A DNA stretch of 15,147 nucleotides from an uncultured Alphaproteobacteria bacterium (GCA_913044255.1 CAJWOI010000023.1:1-15147); one strand, 5' to 3'. Numbered from the stretch's first letter, positions 1-8,010 are shown. The notes: generated by a model not told the origin, from the letters alone. Program-made: numbers and translations.

Positions 1-49
1 CGAATGTATCGTCCATAAATGTACTAACCCTTCCGGCTAGATAGCCCAG

Positions 50-2620
50 CTAATTCAGTTTAATTTTTACTCCGACGAAAGCAGCAAACGGTTGACCAGG
101 GGATAGAAAAGTTGGGTCGATAATTCCGCCCGGCAATTCGTATATCGGGACCTCATTACCGGTTTCACCAAGTTGTCCAAAGGTTTCGTATTTCGTGTCC
201 AAAATATTATCAACTGCTATGTAAATATCTGTATGATCACTCACGCTATAATTAGAACGCAAATTAAAGGTTGTGTGTCCGGAAGTGCGCTTTAACAGAT
301 TTGCTTCATCACCGCGCAAATACACCCCAGATTTAGACACCATGTCGAGTCCCACTGTCAGATTTTTTAACGGTTCGTAATTAACCCCCGTTTTAAAACT
401 ATGTTGCGGGATTCCTGGAATATTATCTCCAGGATTAACGGTAATTTCCTTATTTATTGCTTGTGGATGATTTGCGGAGGCTATCTGGAAAGTTGTTTCA
501 TAAGTGGGCTCAAGAAAAGCATAACTGGCGGTCCAATTAATATCGGCTATTTTCCCGGATAGACTTGTATCGAATCCCATTCTTTTTGTTTTACCTACGT
601 TTTTAAAAAATCCTGTTCCAAGCCCAACTCCTGCACTTATGAAAATGATGTCGTTCTTGTTTTCAAAACTGTAGCCGTTGATACTCCAGGTCAACGGAGT
701 AATGCCGGCGAGTTTGTCTTGATGGATATGTCCTCGTAAGCCCGTCTCAAACCCTTGTGAAATGACCTGACCAAGCGGTGGATCAGCGGTGAATGCGTTT
801 GGTACGCGACAAGGAACCGCCGGGTCAGCACATGCAAGCTCTACGGGAGAGGGTGCCCGGTTTGATTGAGCCCAGTTAGCGTAAAAAGTAGTATCTCTCT
901 TTGGAATATTATATGTAAATCCTGCGCTTGGGTTAATTCGTCGAAAGACGTGTGAACCATCAAGGTTACCTTGTCTAGCGACAGAGAAATTCGTGCGAAA
1001 TTCGTCTCTCGTTGTGATATGCGCAAAATTAAATCTAGTGCCTAAAGTTACGGTCAGCCTATTATTTACATAAAACGTATCGGTAGCATACAAACCATAG
1101 TAGCGGTTGTGCGCTTGGAGGTGGGTTGGCCCCACCTCGCTAAATTCTTGCTCCACATCGTCTAACCCGTCGCCAGAACCGGGATCATTTGCGAATTCTA
1201 ATTCAAGTTTGGCAAAGTTAAGTACAGTAAAAGGGTCGGCTTCTAAGAAAGTTCTATCCGAGGATAGGGTGGCTAAATATGATTGATTATGAAATTTAGT
1301 TAGACCGTAATCTGCACTTGCACCTAAAATAAATTTATTATCATGACTGAATAAGCTTTCGTCTATAGTAGTTTGAAGGCCGGCACCCCAACCCTTTGTC
1401 ATCGTGGAACTAGTATTTGCAGCCGCAAATATGCTTGCAAATGATGTGATGGGCTGACCATCCGCATTGAGTATCATTTCAATCTTATTGTCTTCTTCCT
1501 CCTCCTCACAAACGAAGTTGTCGATTTCGAAGCCTGCAGCAGCGAAAGTTGCAGCAGCTTGAGGTGCTGCGGACGCAACATCCGCACTTGCTCGGATATT
1601 CGCATTCACAGTACCTTCATTGCGATCGTCATCGATTTCGCAGGCTTCCGCTTCTACTTCGTCCCCATTTAAAGTGGTTCGGATTAGGCGACGAAAATAG
1701 GTATTTGCTTGTAGGGACACAGTGTCGTTCACGTAATAATTAGCGCTGAGGCCCGTAGAATATAAATCGTTGTCCGTATTGTCAGGCCATGTAAACACGG
1801 CTCTTCGGTTTGCTTCCAGAAGTTGGGCAGGGGCAAGACCGTTTCCGTTTAGATCAGTGTCTGCGAAAGTAACGTCCCAACTTATATCTAAATTGTCAAA
1901 TCGTAACGCAACATTGTTGTAAACTCGCTTAATGTCTGATGGGGAGCGATTTCGCCAACCTGCTTCATGTTGTTGGTCGATGGCGGTATATATCGCATAA
2001 TGCTCCCTACTATGGCCAAATTGAAATTCCACTCCGCCGCGTTCAAAATAACCACCGTAACTTTCTAGCTGCACTCCGTTGAACTCGAATCCGTTTTTAA
2101 GGCCTAACACAATTGCTCCACCAAGGGAATTCAGGCCAAAAACTGGGTTACTAGAGATGACTTCAGCTCGGGAAATAGCTGTCTCTGGGATGAGATCCCA
2201 TTGAGTAACGTCACCAAAAGGTTCATTTATACGTACTCCATTTTGATAGACAGCGAGTCCCTGTGGCTCTCCTAGTAGGGGCGAGGCTTGGAATCCTCGA
2301 TAGGTGATGTTCTTTTGGAATGGATTATTTTGTGTGTCTGTAGCATCAATACTTGCAGCTTTACTATTCAGTAAAGCCGGCAGATCAATTGAATAGGTTT
2401 CACTATATTCACTCGGATTAAAAGTCTGGACTTTGGTCGGTACTTTATCTACAGAGATCCCGGTTCCGGGCATAGGAGTCATCCCGATGATGTTTATCTC
2501 CGGGACTTCAATGCTTTCGGACTCCTGCGCGTGACCTACAGCTGAAGGCAACACGGTCAGGGCTACCAGAAGGGCCAATATTGAGAATCTGCGTAGAAGC
2601 TTCATGCTAAACTCATTCAT
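50..2620 (-). CDS. TonB-dependent outer-membrane receptor
   Basis: A ligand-gated outer-membrane transporter powered by TonB-ExbBD; the substrate cannot be told from sequence. The 856-residue product has a basic n-region (KLLRR), a hydrophobic stretch at about 12-28 and a probable signal cleavage near VGHA-QE. A TonB-box-like segment (EVPEINIIG, about 38-46) follows, then a plug domain at about 60-175 that includes ITYRGF, the VYQNGVRINEPFGD region and NSLGGAI. The rest is a beta-barrel. A predicted loop at about 320-380 is strongly acidic and carries Cys327 and Cys371. A second loop has a CADPAVPC pair, probably a disulfide. The C-terminus ends in KLN rather than the usual aromatic residue. 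No clear Shine-Dalgarno precedes this ATG. An in-frame ATG five codons later (2605) has GAG six bases upstream and gives an equally good signal peptide, so the true start could be 2605. The gene follows the response regulator after 220 bp. Confidence 0.93.
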   Translation of the reverse strand: MNEFSMKLLRRFSILALLVALTVLPSAVGHAQESESIEVPEINIIGMTPMPGTGISVDKVPTKVQTFNPSEYSETYSIDLPALLNSKAASIDATDTQNNPFQKNITYRGFQASPLLGEPQGLAVYQNGVRINEPFGDVTQWDLIPETAISRAEVISSNPVFGLNSLGGAIVLGLKNGFEFNGVQLESYGGYFERGGVEFQFGHSREHYAIYTAIDQQHEAGWRNRSPSDIKRVYNNVALRFDNLDISWDVTFADTDLNGNGLAPAQLLEANRRAVFTWPDNTDNDLYSTGLSANYYVNDTVSLQANTYFRRLIRTTLNGDEVEAEACEIDDDRNEGTVNANIRASADVASAAPQAAATFAAAGFEIDNFVCEEEEEDNKIEMILNADGQPITSFASIFAAANTSSTMTKGWGAGLQTTIDESLFSHDNKFILGASADYGLTKFHNQSYLATLSSDRTFLEADPFTVLNFAKLELEFANDPGSGDGLDDVEQEFSEVGPTHLQAHNRYYGLYATDTFYVNNRLTVTLGTRFNFAHITTRDEFRTNFSVARQGNLDGSHVFRRINPSAGFTYNIPKRDTTFYANWAQSNRAPSPVELACADPAVPCRVPNAFTADPPLGQVISQGFETGLRGHIHQDKLAGITPLTWSINGYSFENKNDIIFISAGVGLGTGFFKNVGKTKRMGFDTSLSGKIADINWTASYAFLEPTYETTFQIASANHPQAINKEITVNPGDNIPGIPQHSFKTGVNYEPLKNLTVGLDMVSKSGVYLRGDEANLLKRTSGHTTFNLRSNYSVSDHTDIYIAVDNILDTKYETFGQLGETGNEVPIYELPGGIIDPTFLSPGQPFAAFVGVKIKLN

Positions 2621-2643
2621 CGTTTATATTGTTAAATATGGGC

Positions 2644-2672
2644 TATATACTGAATCAAATATTCAAGTACAA
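2644..2672 (-). promoter_or_regulatory. Candidate sigma-70 promoter for the TonB receptor gene
   Basis: On the minus strand TTGTAC (2667-2672) is followed by a 17-base spacer and TATATA (2644-2649). The -10 box ends 23 bases before the ATG at 2620 and 38 before the alternative ATG at 2605, giving a short leader. The spacer is almost filled by the perfect dyad TGAAT-CAAAT-ATTCA. The boxes match consensus only moderately, and AT-rich DNA produces such matches by chance. Confidence 0.4.
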
Positions 2673-2777
2673 GCGCATCACAGAGAGTATAGGAAAAGAA
2701 AACCTTAGAAGAGTCTTGGCTAGCTATTTCCAAGAATAAACTAATATTTGATTAGACTATGTCTTGTCTCAAATATT
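2651..2777. promoter_or_regulatory. Cluster of AATATTTGA-core dyads, candidate operators
   Basis: Three copies of one core lie between the response regulator and the receptor gene. The first is TGAAT-CAAAT-ATTCA at 2651-2665, a perfect 5-bp dyad inside the candidate promoter spacer. The second is CTAAT-ATTTG-ATTAG at 2741-2755, a perfect dyad sharing the 11-base core AATATTTGATT with the first on the opposite strand. The third is TCAAATATT at 2769-2777, a non-dyad match. The dyad centres are about 90 bp apart. A dimeric repressor or activator could bind here; the Fis-type helix-turn-helix regulator encoded next door is an obvious candidate, but that is inference. Confidence 0.4.
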
Positions 2778-2840
2778 TTGCGCAAAACAACCAAAAATAC
2801 TTGTATTGTCTCTAAATTGGTTATTTTCAACCATATTTTA

Positions 2841-4238
2841 CTACTTGGAACCGCTAATCCCATGTTTCTCCATGCGGTATCGCATTGTCATCCTGGTAAC
2901 ACCAAGAATGCGTGCCGCTTTAGAGATATTTCCTTTACAATCGGCAAGCGCCTTTTCGATGAGTTCACGTTCGGCCGAAACCAATGTGTGATTCGAGGAT
3001 GGCGCTACCCCTCTTGGCGAGCTTGGCTCCGCATCAAGAAGTTCTTTCGTCAGTCCCAGTTCCTTGGCACCGATGCTATTTCCACTGAGCAGAAGCACTG
3101 AGCGTTCGATTAAATACCGGAGCTCACGAACATTGCCTGGCCAATTATACTTGCCCATTGCCCCCAATGCAGACTCATCTAGAATAACACCTTCACACCC
3201 ATACCGCCGTGACGTCTGCTCAGAGAAATAAGTAGCTAAGAGGGGAATATCCTCTCTTCGTTCTCGTAGTGGAGGCAATTCCAAGGTGAGGACATTAAGT
3301 CTGTAGAATAAATCGGCCCTAAAACTTCCGTCATTTGCCATATCTGCTAACGGGCGATTGCTGCTTGCGATAAAACGTGCCTTCACAATATTTTCTTTGG
3401 TGCTACCAAGGGGTTGGGTCATTCGGTGTTCTATTACGTGAAGGAGTTTGTTCTGCAGCGGTAGTGGGAGTTCCGAAATTTCGTTTAAGAACAGAGTCCC
3501 ATCTTCTGCAGTTTCAATGGAGCCGACGCGTTTTTGCGAAGAAGAACTAGGCTCGGAACTTATTTTTCCAAAAAGCTGTACATCCATTTCCTCATGATTT
3601 AAAGCAGGACAGTCAACTTGAACAAACGGTCGACCAAGGAAGCCTCCATCCGCATGAATCAGGTGAGCTGCCAGATCTTTTCCGACGCCTGTTTCTCCAA
3701 GTATTAGCACATTTGGCGGGGGTTCCTCATTTACTGGCTGGATGGCGACTATTTTTTTTATTGTATCTCTTACGGTATTGATTGCCGGACTCTCTCCGAT
3801 CAGTCTTTGGGATTTTGCTTGGTGCAGTTCTCGTGCCTGGGATAAGTTGAGGCGGGTGTGAATTTCTTGAGTTTGCAGCACCCTTGTGATGACCAGGTCG
3901 AGTTCTTTTAAATCTAATGGCTTTCTTAGGTAATCACTAGCTCCACTTCTCATTGCGGCAACGGCATTATCAATGTCGCCGTACGCTGTTATTACTATTA
4001 CTGGCACCTCATCTTCGATATCAGTGAGCAGTTCTATCCCATCCCCGTCGGGCAAACGCATATCCAGCAGGACTAAATTGGGTTGAAATTTAACTTTCTG
4101 GTTTGGGCCTCTCTTAAGAAATTGGCGGGCCTCATTTACGGTAGATGAAATTAAGCATTCATGATTTTCACGTTCTAGTTTGCGCTTGATGGCACGTGCG
4201 AAAACTGCCTCATCGTCAACAATTAAAATATTAGCCAT
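2841..4238 (-). CDS. NtrC-like response regulator with degenerate AAA+ domain
   Basis: A 465-residue regulator with receiver, AAA+ and Fis-type DNA-binding domains. The receiver (about 1-120) has the acidic pair D8-D9, phospho-acceptor D59 (LLDMRLPDGDG), T84 and K106. The AAA+ domain (about 145-385) keeps Walker A (GETGVGKD, 181-188), the arginine-finger region (FRADLFYRLNV, 307-316) and the WPGNVREL sensor-2 motif (366-373). Two key features are lost. After QLFG (221-224) the sigma-54-contacting GAFTGA loop is replaced by SEPSSS at the same spacing. Walker B reads GTLFLNEI, with Asn252 in place of the usual Asp. A helix-turn-helix (GNISKAARILGVTRMTMRYRM, about 436-456) is intact. It is therefore unlikely to activate sigma-54 promoters and may act as a sigma-70 activator or repressor, as described for some NtrC-family members. 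The ATG overlaps the kinase gene's end by 8 bp, indicating translational coupling with its cognate kinase. Confidence 0.95.
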   Translation of the reverse strand: MANILIVDDEAVFARAIKRKLERENHECLISSTVNEARQFLKRGPNQKVKFQPNLVLLDMRLPDGDGIELLTDIEDEVPVIVITAYGDIDNAVAAMRSGASDYLRKPLDLKELDLVITRVLQTQEIHTRLNLSQARELHQAKSQRLIGESPAINTVRDTIKKIVAIQPVNEEPPPNVLILGETGVGKDLAAHLIHADGGFLGRPFVQVDCPALNHEEMDVQLFGKISSEPSSSSQKRVGSIETAEDGTLFLNEISELPLPLQNKLLHVIEHRMTQPLGSTKENIVKARFIASSNRPLADMANDGSFRADLFYRLNVLTLELPPLRERREDIPLLATYFSEQTSRRYGCEGVILDESALGAMGKYNWPGNVRELRYLIERSVLLLSGNSIGAKELGLTKELLDAEPSSPRGVAPSSNHTLVSAERELIEKALADCKGNISKAARILGVTRMTMRYRMEKHGISGSK

Positions 4239-5703
4239 GGGGTATTGCCGTGGAAGGCGCTACGGGAAGGGAAACTGTAACACGTGTCCCCACCGACGGT
4301 CTTTGTTCAAATGTCAGGCTTCCTTTATGCAGCTCACAAATTTTGTACGCAAAAGGGATCCCAAGCCCACTTCCTCGTGTTTTCGTTGTTGGCCCCGGAG
4401 AAAATTCTTGTTGTTTCGGGGAAAAGGAAAAGCCTTGACCCTCATCATCGATTCTAAGCTGGACTTGGTCTTCTAGGCGTGTGAGTCCCAGATTTATTTT
4501 TCCCTTGCGAGGAGATGCATCAATGGCATTAACAATCAGTCCATAGATTGCTTGTTCCATAAGGTTTGTGTCGAGAGAAATATTAACAGGATTATCCCAG
4601 TTATCCTTTTTGATGGATAATTCCTTCTCAGAAACTTTTGGATTTATTAAGGACAACGCGTTATCCACGCACTGTTGAAATTGACAGTCTGTAAATGTCG
4701 GATTCGATGGATTCAAGAAGTTAAGTAAAGCAAGCAGCCACTTTTCTAATCGGTCAACGGTTCCAATGATGTCAGAAAAGGCCTGTTGTGTCTCCGTATT
4801 CAAATTTGAGATATTTGAAACCTCCGCGGTGGCACGTATGCTGGCCAATGGGTTTCGAATATTGTGGGCAACCACTGGAACGAGTGCTCCCAAGGCCGCT
4901 TGTTTCTCGTTATGAACAACAGCATTACGACTCTGGCTTAAATCATTTGCCATATTATTGATGGCCCGCTGCAGGTCTAGCATTTCATTGGCGCCTTGTT
5001 CCACGGCCTGGTGATCAAGGTTTCCTCCACCAAACAGCTTCATACTGTCTAATAAATCGGCAAGTGGCTTGACGAATGCTCTTTGAAGAAAGAATCGGGC
5101 AAATAGAAGTAATCCTGCGGCAATTAAGATAGGTAGAAATAGTAATATTAAAGCGGTTTGAACTAAGTTCCTCACGCTTGACTCTAGTTTCGTCTGTGCC
5201 ACAAGGAATAACTCCTCCGTTGCCAAGAAGGCTACTTCAAGAGCGCTCAGGTCCTCATTTTCTAGCTCAGTATCAAGCAAGGATAGTCTTTCGGACTGTG
5301 GGATTTGGCCGCGATCGAAAGACATGATTTTAGTAACTCTGATGTTCACGACTTGATAAGCATCAATTAAATGCTGGATAGCTACTTTTTCCTTATTTGT
5401 CACTGCGATGGCTTGTAAGGTAACAAAATTCTCTTGCGAGCGACGCCCTAGTTCTTTGTATTCAAGGTCTGCGTCTTCATCCAGAAGAAAATGATAGTCA
5501 AATACTTCCTTCAACTGTCTATATAGATCGCCCCTAGTAAGTTCGACGGTTTTTAGTAGGGTTCCTACTCTTTGAGCTTCGAGAGAGCTTTGCTCGCTGG
5601 CCTGAAATGCAATCAGTCCTCCCACCGCGCTTATCAGTAGAAGCAATAGAAATGCCAGGCCGTAAACCGTTTGTAAGGCGCGTAATGAGTATAGTTTTTT
5701 CAT
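4231..5703 (-). CDS. Membrane-bound sensor histidine kinase
   Basis: A 490-residue transmembrane kinase, the probable partner of the regulator that overlaps its 3' end. Membrane segments lie at about 13-33 and 182-206 and flank a largely helical periplasmic sensor region of about 150 residues with no recognised fold. A HAMP-like linker (about 207-262) leads to the dimerisation/phospho-acceptor domain with His280 in HNIRNPLASIR. The ATPase domain has an N box (VNAIDAS, 391-397), a G1 box (DDEGQGF, 419-425) and a G2 box (GSGLGIPFAYKI, 444-455). The residue after the histidine is Asn281 where this kinase class normally has Glu or Asp; the +4 Asn (284) is kept. There is no PAS domain, so sensing is presumably periplasmic or membrane-based. 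The signal is unknown. The nearby porin, sulfite dehydrogenase and TonB receptor suggest a nutrient or anion cue, which is inference only. Confidence 0.94.
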   Translation of the reverse strand: MKKLYSLRALQTVYGLAFLLLLLISAVGGLIAFQASEQSSLEAQRVGTLLKTVELTRGDLYRQLKEVFDYHFLLDEDADLEYKELGRRSQENFVTLQAIAVTNKEKVAIQHLIDAYQVVNIRVTKIMSFDRGQIPQSERLSLLDTELENEDLSALEVAFLATEELFLVAQTKLESSVRNLVQTALILLFLPILIAAGLLLFARFFLQRAFVKPLADLLDSMKLFGGGNLDHQAVEQGANEMLDLQRAINNMANDLSQSRNAVVHNEKQAALGALVPVVAHNIRNPLASIRATAEVSNISNLNTETQQAFSDIIGTVDRLEKWLLALLNFLNPSNPTFTDCQFQQCVDNALSLINPKVSEKELSIKKDNWDNPVNISLDTNLMEQAIYGLIVNAIDASPRKGKINLGLTRLEDQVQLRIDDEGQGFSFSPKQQEFSPGPTTKTRGSGLGIPFAYKICELHKGSLTFEQRPSVGTRVTVSLPVAPSTAIPHG

Positions 5704-5718
5704 CTCAACGTTGTTGAG
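5704..5718 (-). promoter_or_regulatory. Perfect 6-bp dyad abutting the kinase start codon
   Basis: CTCAAC-N3-GTTGAG is a perfect inverted repeat that ends directly at the kinase ATG (5701-5703). As RNA it would fold a 6-bp stem with a 3-base loop over the region where a ribosome binding site belongs; the only purine-rich stretch there, GAG, is part of the stem. It could be an autoregulatory operator or a translation-limiting hairpin. The symmetry is seen directly; the role is inference. Confidence 0.4.
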
Positions 5719-5738
5719 TTAGCATAAACCAATTTGGG

Positions 5739-5744
5739 ATTATA
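5739..5744 (-). promoter_or_regulatory. Candidate -10 box for the kinase-regulator operon
   Basis: A consensus TATAAT reads on the minus strand 35 bases before the kinase ATG. No good -35 box lies 16-18 bases upstream (GTGTGC at 17 bases), so if it works an activator may be needed. The rest of the gap to the porin remnant (5745-5938) contains a TCTGC-N6-GCAGA dyad at 5775-5790 and a CTTAA-N6-TTAAG dyad, but no convincing T-tailed terminator. Confidence 0.3.
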
Positions 5745-5938
5745 TAACGACTTCGGCAAAGGCACACTAGGGACTCTGCTTTAAGGCAGACTACGCTATG
5801 CTATAAATTGTTGTGGGAACACTCGTAAAGATTTGCTTAATTGAACTTAAGTAGCGCGGTAAGGTTATCTTTACATAGTAGGATCCCAGAACGAATGTTT
5901 CGAAGGAAGGATGTCAAAAAATTAAGAACAGAAATTTC

Positions 5939-6272
5939 CTAGTACTCGATTTGGAACCTAGTTCCAACTATATGAACAACATCGCCTTCAGCTAGTCCCG
6001 AGTCAGTCAAATTTTCGACGTCGGTATGTACGTAGTTCAATTGTGCGCGTACAAATGGATTGAGATACCAATTCAGTCCCAACGTGTAGTTTTTCTGCTG
6101 CTCCTTCTCGGACACCACCACTTGGGAGATTTGACGTCTCATCATCGAGATCTAGGACACTATAGCGTAACCCTATTTCCCAGGCACCCCACGTCCCATT
6201 TTCCAAGCTAAAATCATGTTTGGGTTTCACTCGCCAGAAAGCCGCAAATCTCGGATAGTAATTTCTTGATTC
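5939..6272 (-). pseudogene. Frameshifted remnant of a second OprP/OprO-type porin
   Basis: This stretch matches the last 110 codons plus stop of the intact porin upstream (6341-6673), from ESRNYYPRFAAFWRV to the terminal aromatic residue (HIVGTRFQIEY here, HIVGTRLQIEW there). By hand alignment 90 of 110 residues are identical and there are no gaps once one extra base is removed. That base lies in a run of five A (T at 6090-6094 on the plus strand), where reading changes frame between GAAEK and NYTLGLNWYL. Homology stops abruptly at 6272, and the 68 bp up to the intact porin's stop are unrelated, so the first roughly 417 codons are missing. No credible start exists; a GTG at 6347 overlaps the porin stop but has no function evident. 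Only 41 of the first 60 bases match, so the copies diverged long ago, apparently while still under protein-level selection. A sequencing error could explain the frameshift but not the missing N-terminus. Confidence 0.85.
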
Positions 6273-6340
6273 GGCATAACACGAATTTGCGCTCACAATT
6301 TTGTATTGCGGTAAGCTGAAAGCTCTGTTTGCTTTGTTAT

Positions 6341-7924
6341 TTACCACTCGATCTGGAGTCGTGTTCCTACAATGTGGACTATGTCGCCTTCTGCAGGGCC
6401 TGCATCTGTCAAGTTCTCAGCATCAGCGTATACGTAATTAAGCTGTGCACGCACGAACGGATTTAAATACCAGTTTAGGCCGAGTGTGTAATTGCTTGCA
6501 ACGCCTCCACGTACTCCACCGCCCGAAAGATTAGATGCGCCGTCATCTAGATCCAAGAAACTGTACCTAAATCCTATTTCCCAAGCACCCCAAGTACCAT
6601 TCGACAAACTAAAATCTTGTTTTGGAGTCACGCGCCAAAACGCAGCGAAACGTGGATAGTAATTACGGGATTCGCCAGTTAAAAAATAACTTGTCTGCAA
6701 ATAATACCCGTTGAACATTAAATCCTGAAAGGCGGGTTGGCTTGACTGATTATTCTTCCGAGAAATATTAACCATTCCGTATTCGGTCTGTACGGAAAAT
6801 GGGCCGCGAACAATAGCCCCCTCAAGACCGGCAAAATAATAGTCGTCGACCCTGGTGATTTGACCAGTGTCAATCAAGGCCGTTGAATCTACGGTGATCT
6901 CAGGATCAGAACTGAATCCTGTGGCATCTGGGGCACGCCAATATCCTGAAGTTCCCACGTGCAGAGCTCGCGTCCGCTCTGCAATTGGCGCCCACGCATA
7001 TCGCCCATGTATACCATACGCTTCATCCCCCACAGCTCCACCGTCGGCGCTATTGGGTGTCTTGGCGGGGTCACTCATCAATCCAAGTCGAATGTATTTG
7101 TTGTTTTGGCGATAAAGCGTTGAAACTCCCATAATCGGGGCCCCCGGCGCGAACCCAAAGGTCCCAGCTACCATGGCCTCTTCCATGAAAACTCTCTGTG
7201 AAGAGAAGTTCGAGGCATCTAGTCCTATGCCCGTGTTTTGTTGTCCAATGATGACCCACCAAGGTTCAAAACCTCGATACAGCGCAAAGGCAGACCGTAG
7301 CCCTTCTATTACACCTTCATCGGTATCTGAAAAGTCATATGCCATTCCCCAGATCCAGTCTTTCGGGAAAACGCCAACGATTCCCATTATGGCGTTTTTC
7401 ACTCTACTGCCGTCCCGGTAGTCTGTAACAGTGGCACTGTCGTCCTCTCCATTTTGTGAATAACCGGCAGCATCGTACGTAATAATGCCACTAAGGCCGA
7501 ACGAATAGCCGCTCGGTGATTTAAAGCGGGGCAGGGGACCAAAGAAAGACTTCTCGGGATCATATCCCTTTTTTGCCGCTCTTTTACCGGCAAACGGGTC
7601 CTCTGCAGCGCTTGAGCTGTCTGCTGTCTTTGCGGGCGTCGAAGTCGCGGCTGCGGGCGACTTTAATTTGGGAGACGTGCTTGGCTGTGATTCAACTGTG
7701 CGGCTTGTCGCATCCGTGTTTGGCGCATCGTTTTGCTTGGTTTCTAAAATCGTCTCTAGAGCCTGTTCAAGTTTATCGATTCGTTGACTTTGGGAATGAA
7801 TAATTTGCTGTTGTTCCTCAAGCCGACGTATGAGCTCTGTTTCATCCGCTTCAGCGGGGACATTGGCAAATATTAGTGTGTAAACTGAAATGTAAATTCC
7901 GTACCGAAGTAGACGGGTGGTCAT
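6341..7924 (-). CDS. OprP/OprO-type (phosphate-selective family) porin
   Basis: An outer-membrane anion channel of the Porin_O_P family, 527 residues. A signal peptide (1-26, cleavage near VPAEA) is followed by a coiled coil (about 27-64, ELIRRLEEQQQIIHSQSQRI) typical of this family. A Ser/Thr/Ala/Pro-rich linker (about 65-108) leads to a beta-barrel (about 120-527) that ends with the aromatic residue Trp, as expected for outer-membrane assembly. The ATG has AAGAG five bases upstream. Family members conduct phosphate, polyphosphate or other anions, and ion specificity cannot be assigned here. It lies 246 bp downstream of the sulfite dehydrogenase genes with a candidate promoter between, so it may be expressed alone. 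A decayed partial copy follows immediately. No Pho-box-like repeat was found upstream, so phosphate control is not supported. Confidence 0.9.
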   Translation of the reverse strand: MTTRLLRYGIYISVYTLIFANVPAEADETELIRRLEEQQQIIHSQSQRIDKLEQALETILETKQNDAPNTDATSRTVESQPSTSPKLKSPAAATSTPAKTADSSSAAEDPFAGKRAAKKGYDPEKSFFGPLPRFKSPSGYSFGLSGIITYDAAGYSQNGEDDSATVTDYRDGSRVKNAIMGIVGVFPKDWIWGMAYDFSDTDEGVIEGLRSAFALYRGFEPWWVIIGQQNTGIGLDASNFSSQRVFMEEAMVAGTFGFAPGAPIMGVSTLYRQNNKYIRLGLMSDPAKTPNSADGGAVGDEAYGIHGRYAWAPIAERTRALHVGTSGYWRAPDATGFSSDPEITVDSTALIDTGQITRVDDYYFAGLEGAIVRGPFSVQTEYGMVNISRKNNQSSQPAFQDLMFNGYYLQTSYFLTGESRNYYPRFAAFWRVTPKQDFSLSNGTWGAWEIGFRYSFLDLDDGASNLSGGGVRGGVASNYTLGLNWYLNPFVRAQLNYVYADAENLTDAGPAEGDIVHIVGTRLQIEW

Positions 7925-8010
7925 AGGTGCTCTTTTCGATTGGGGGTTGCGCTGTTCTTATCGGTCAATGCCAGTCGCAACATAAAGCGGCATCTGACTT
8001 CTTTAAAAAA

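Noticed and set aside
2621..2840. Sigma-54 -24/-12 promoter before the TonB receptor gene
   Set aside because: No GG-N10-GC element with the usual flanks was found on the minus strand, which agrees with the regulator lacking GAFTGA.
2748..3101. Plus-strand open frames over the response regulator's 3' end
   Set aside because: They lie antisense to the conserved helix-turn-helix and sensor-2 regions, with no ribosome binding site or recognisable protein.
6090..6094. Programmed frameshifting at the A run of the porin remnant
   Set aside because: The run does not fit the heptameric -1 slippery pattern in the right frame, no stimulatory structure is evident, and the gene already lacks its N-terminal three quarters.
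6003..6347. A 114-residue protein from a GTG inside the porin stop
   Set aside because: It covers only part of the porin match and runs out of frame for its last part, so it is the upper half of a pseudogene rather than a gene.
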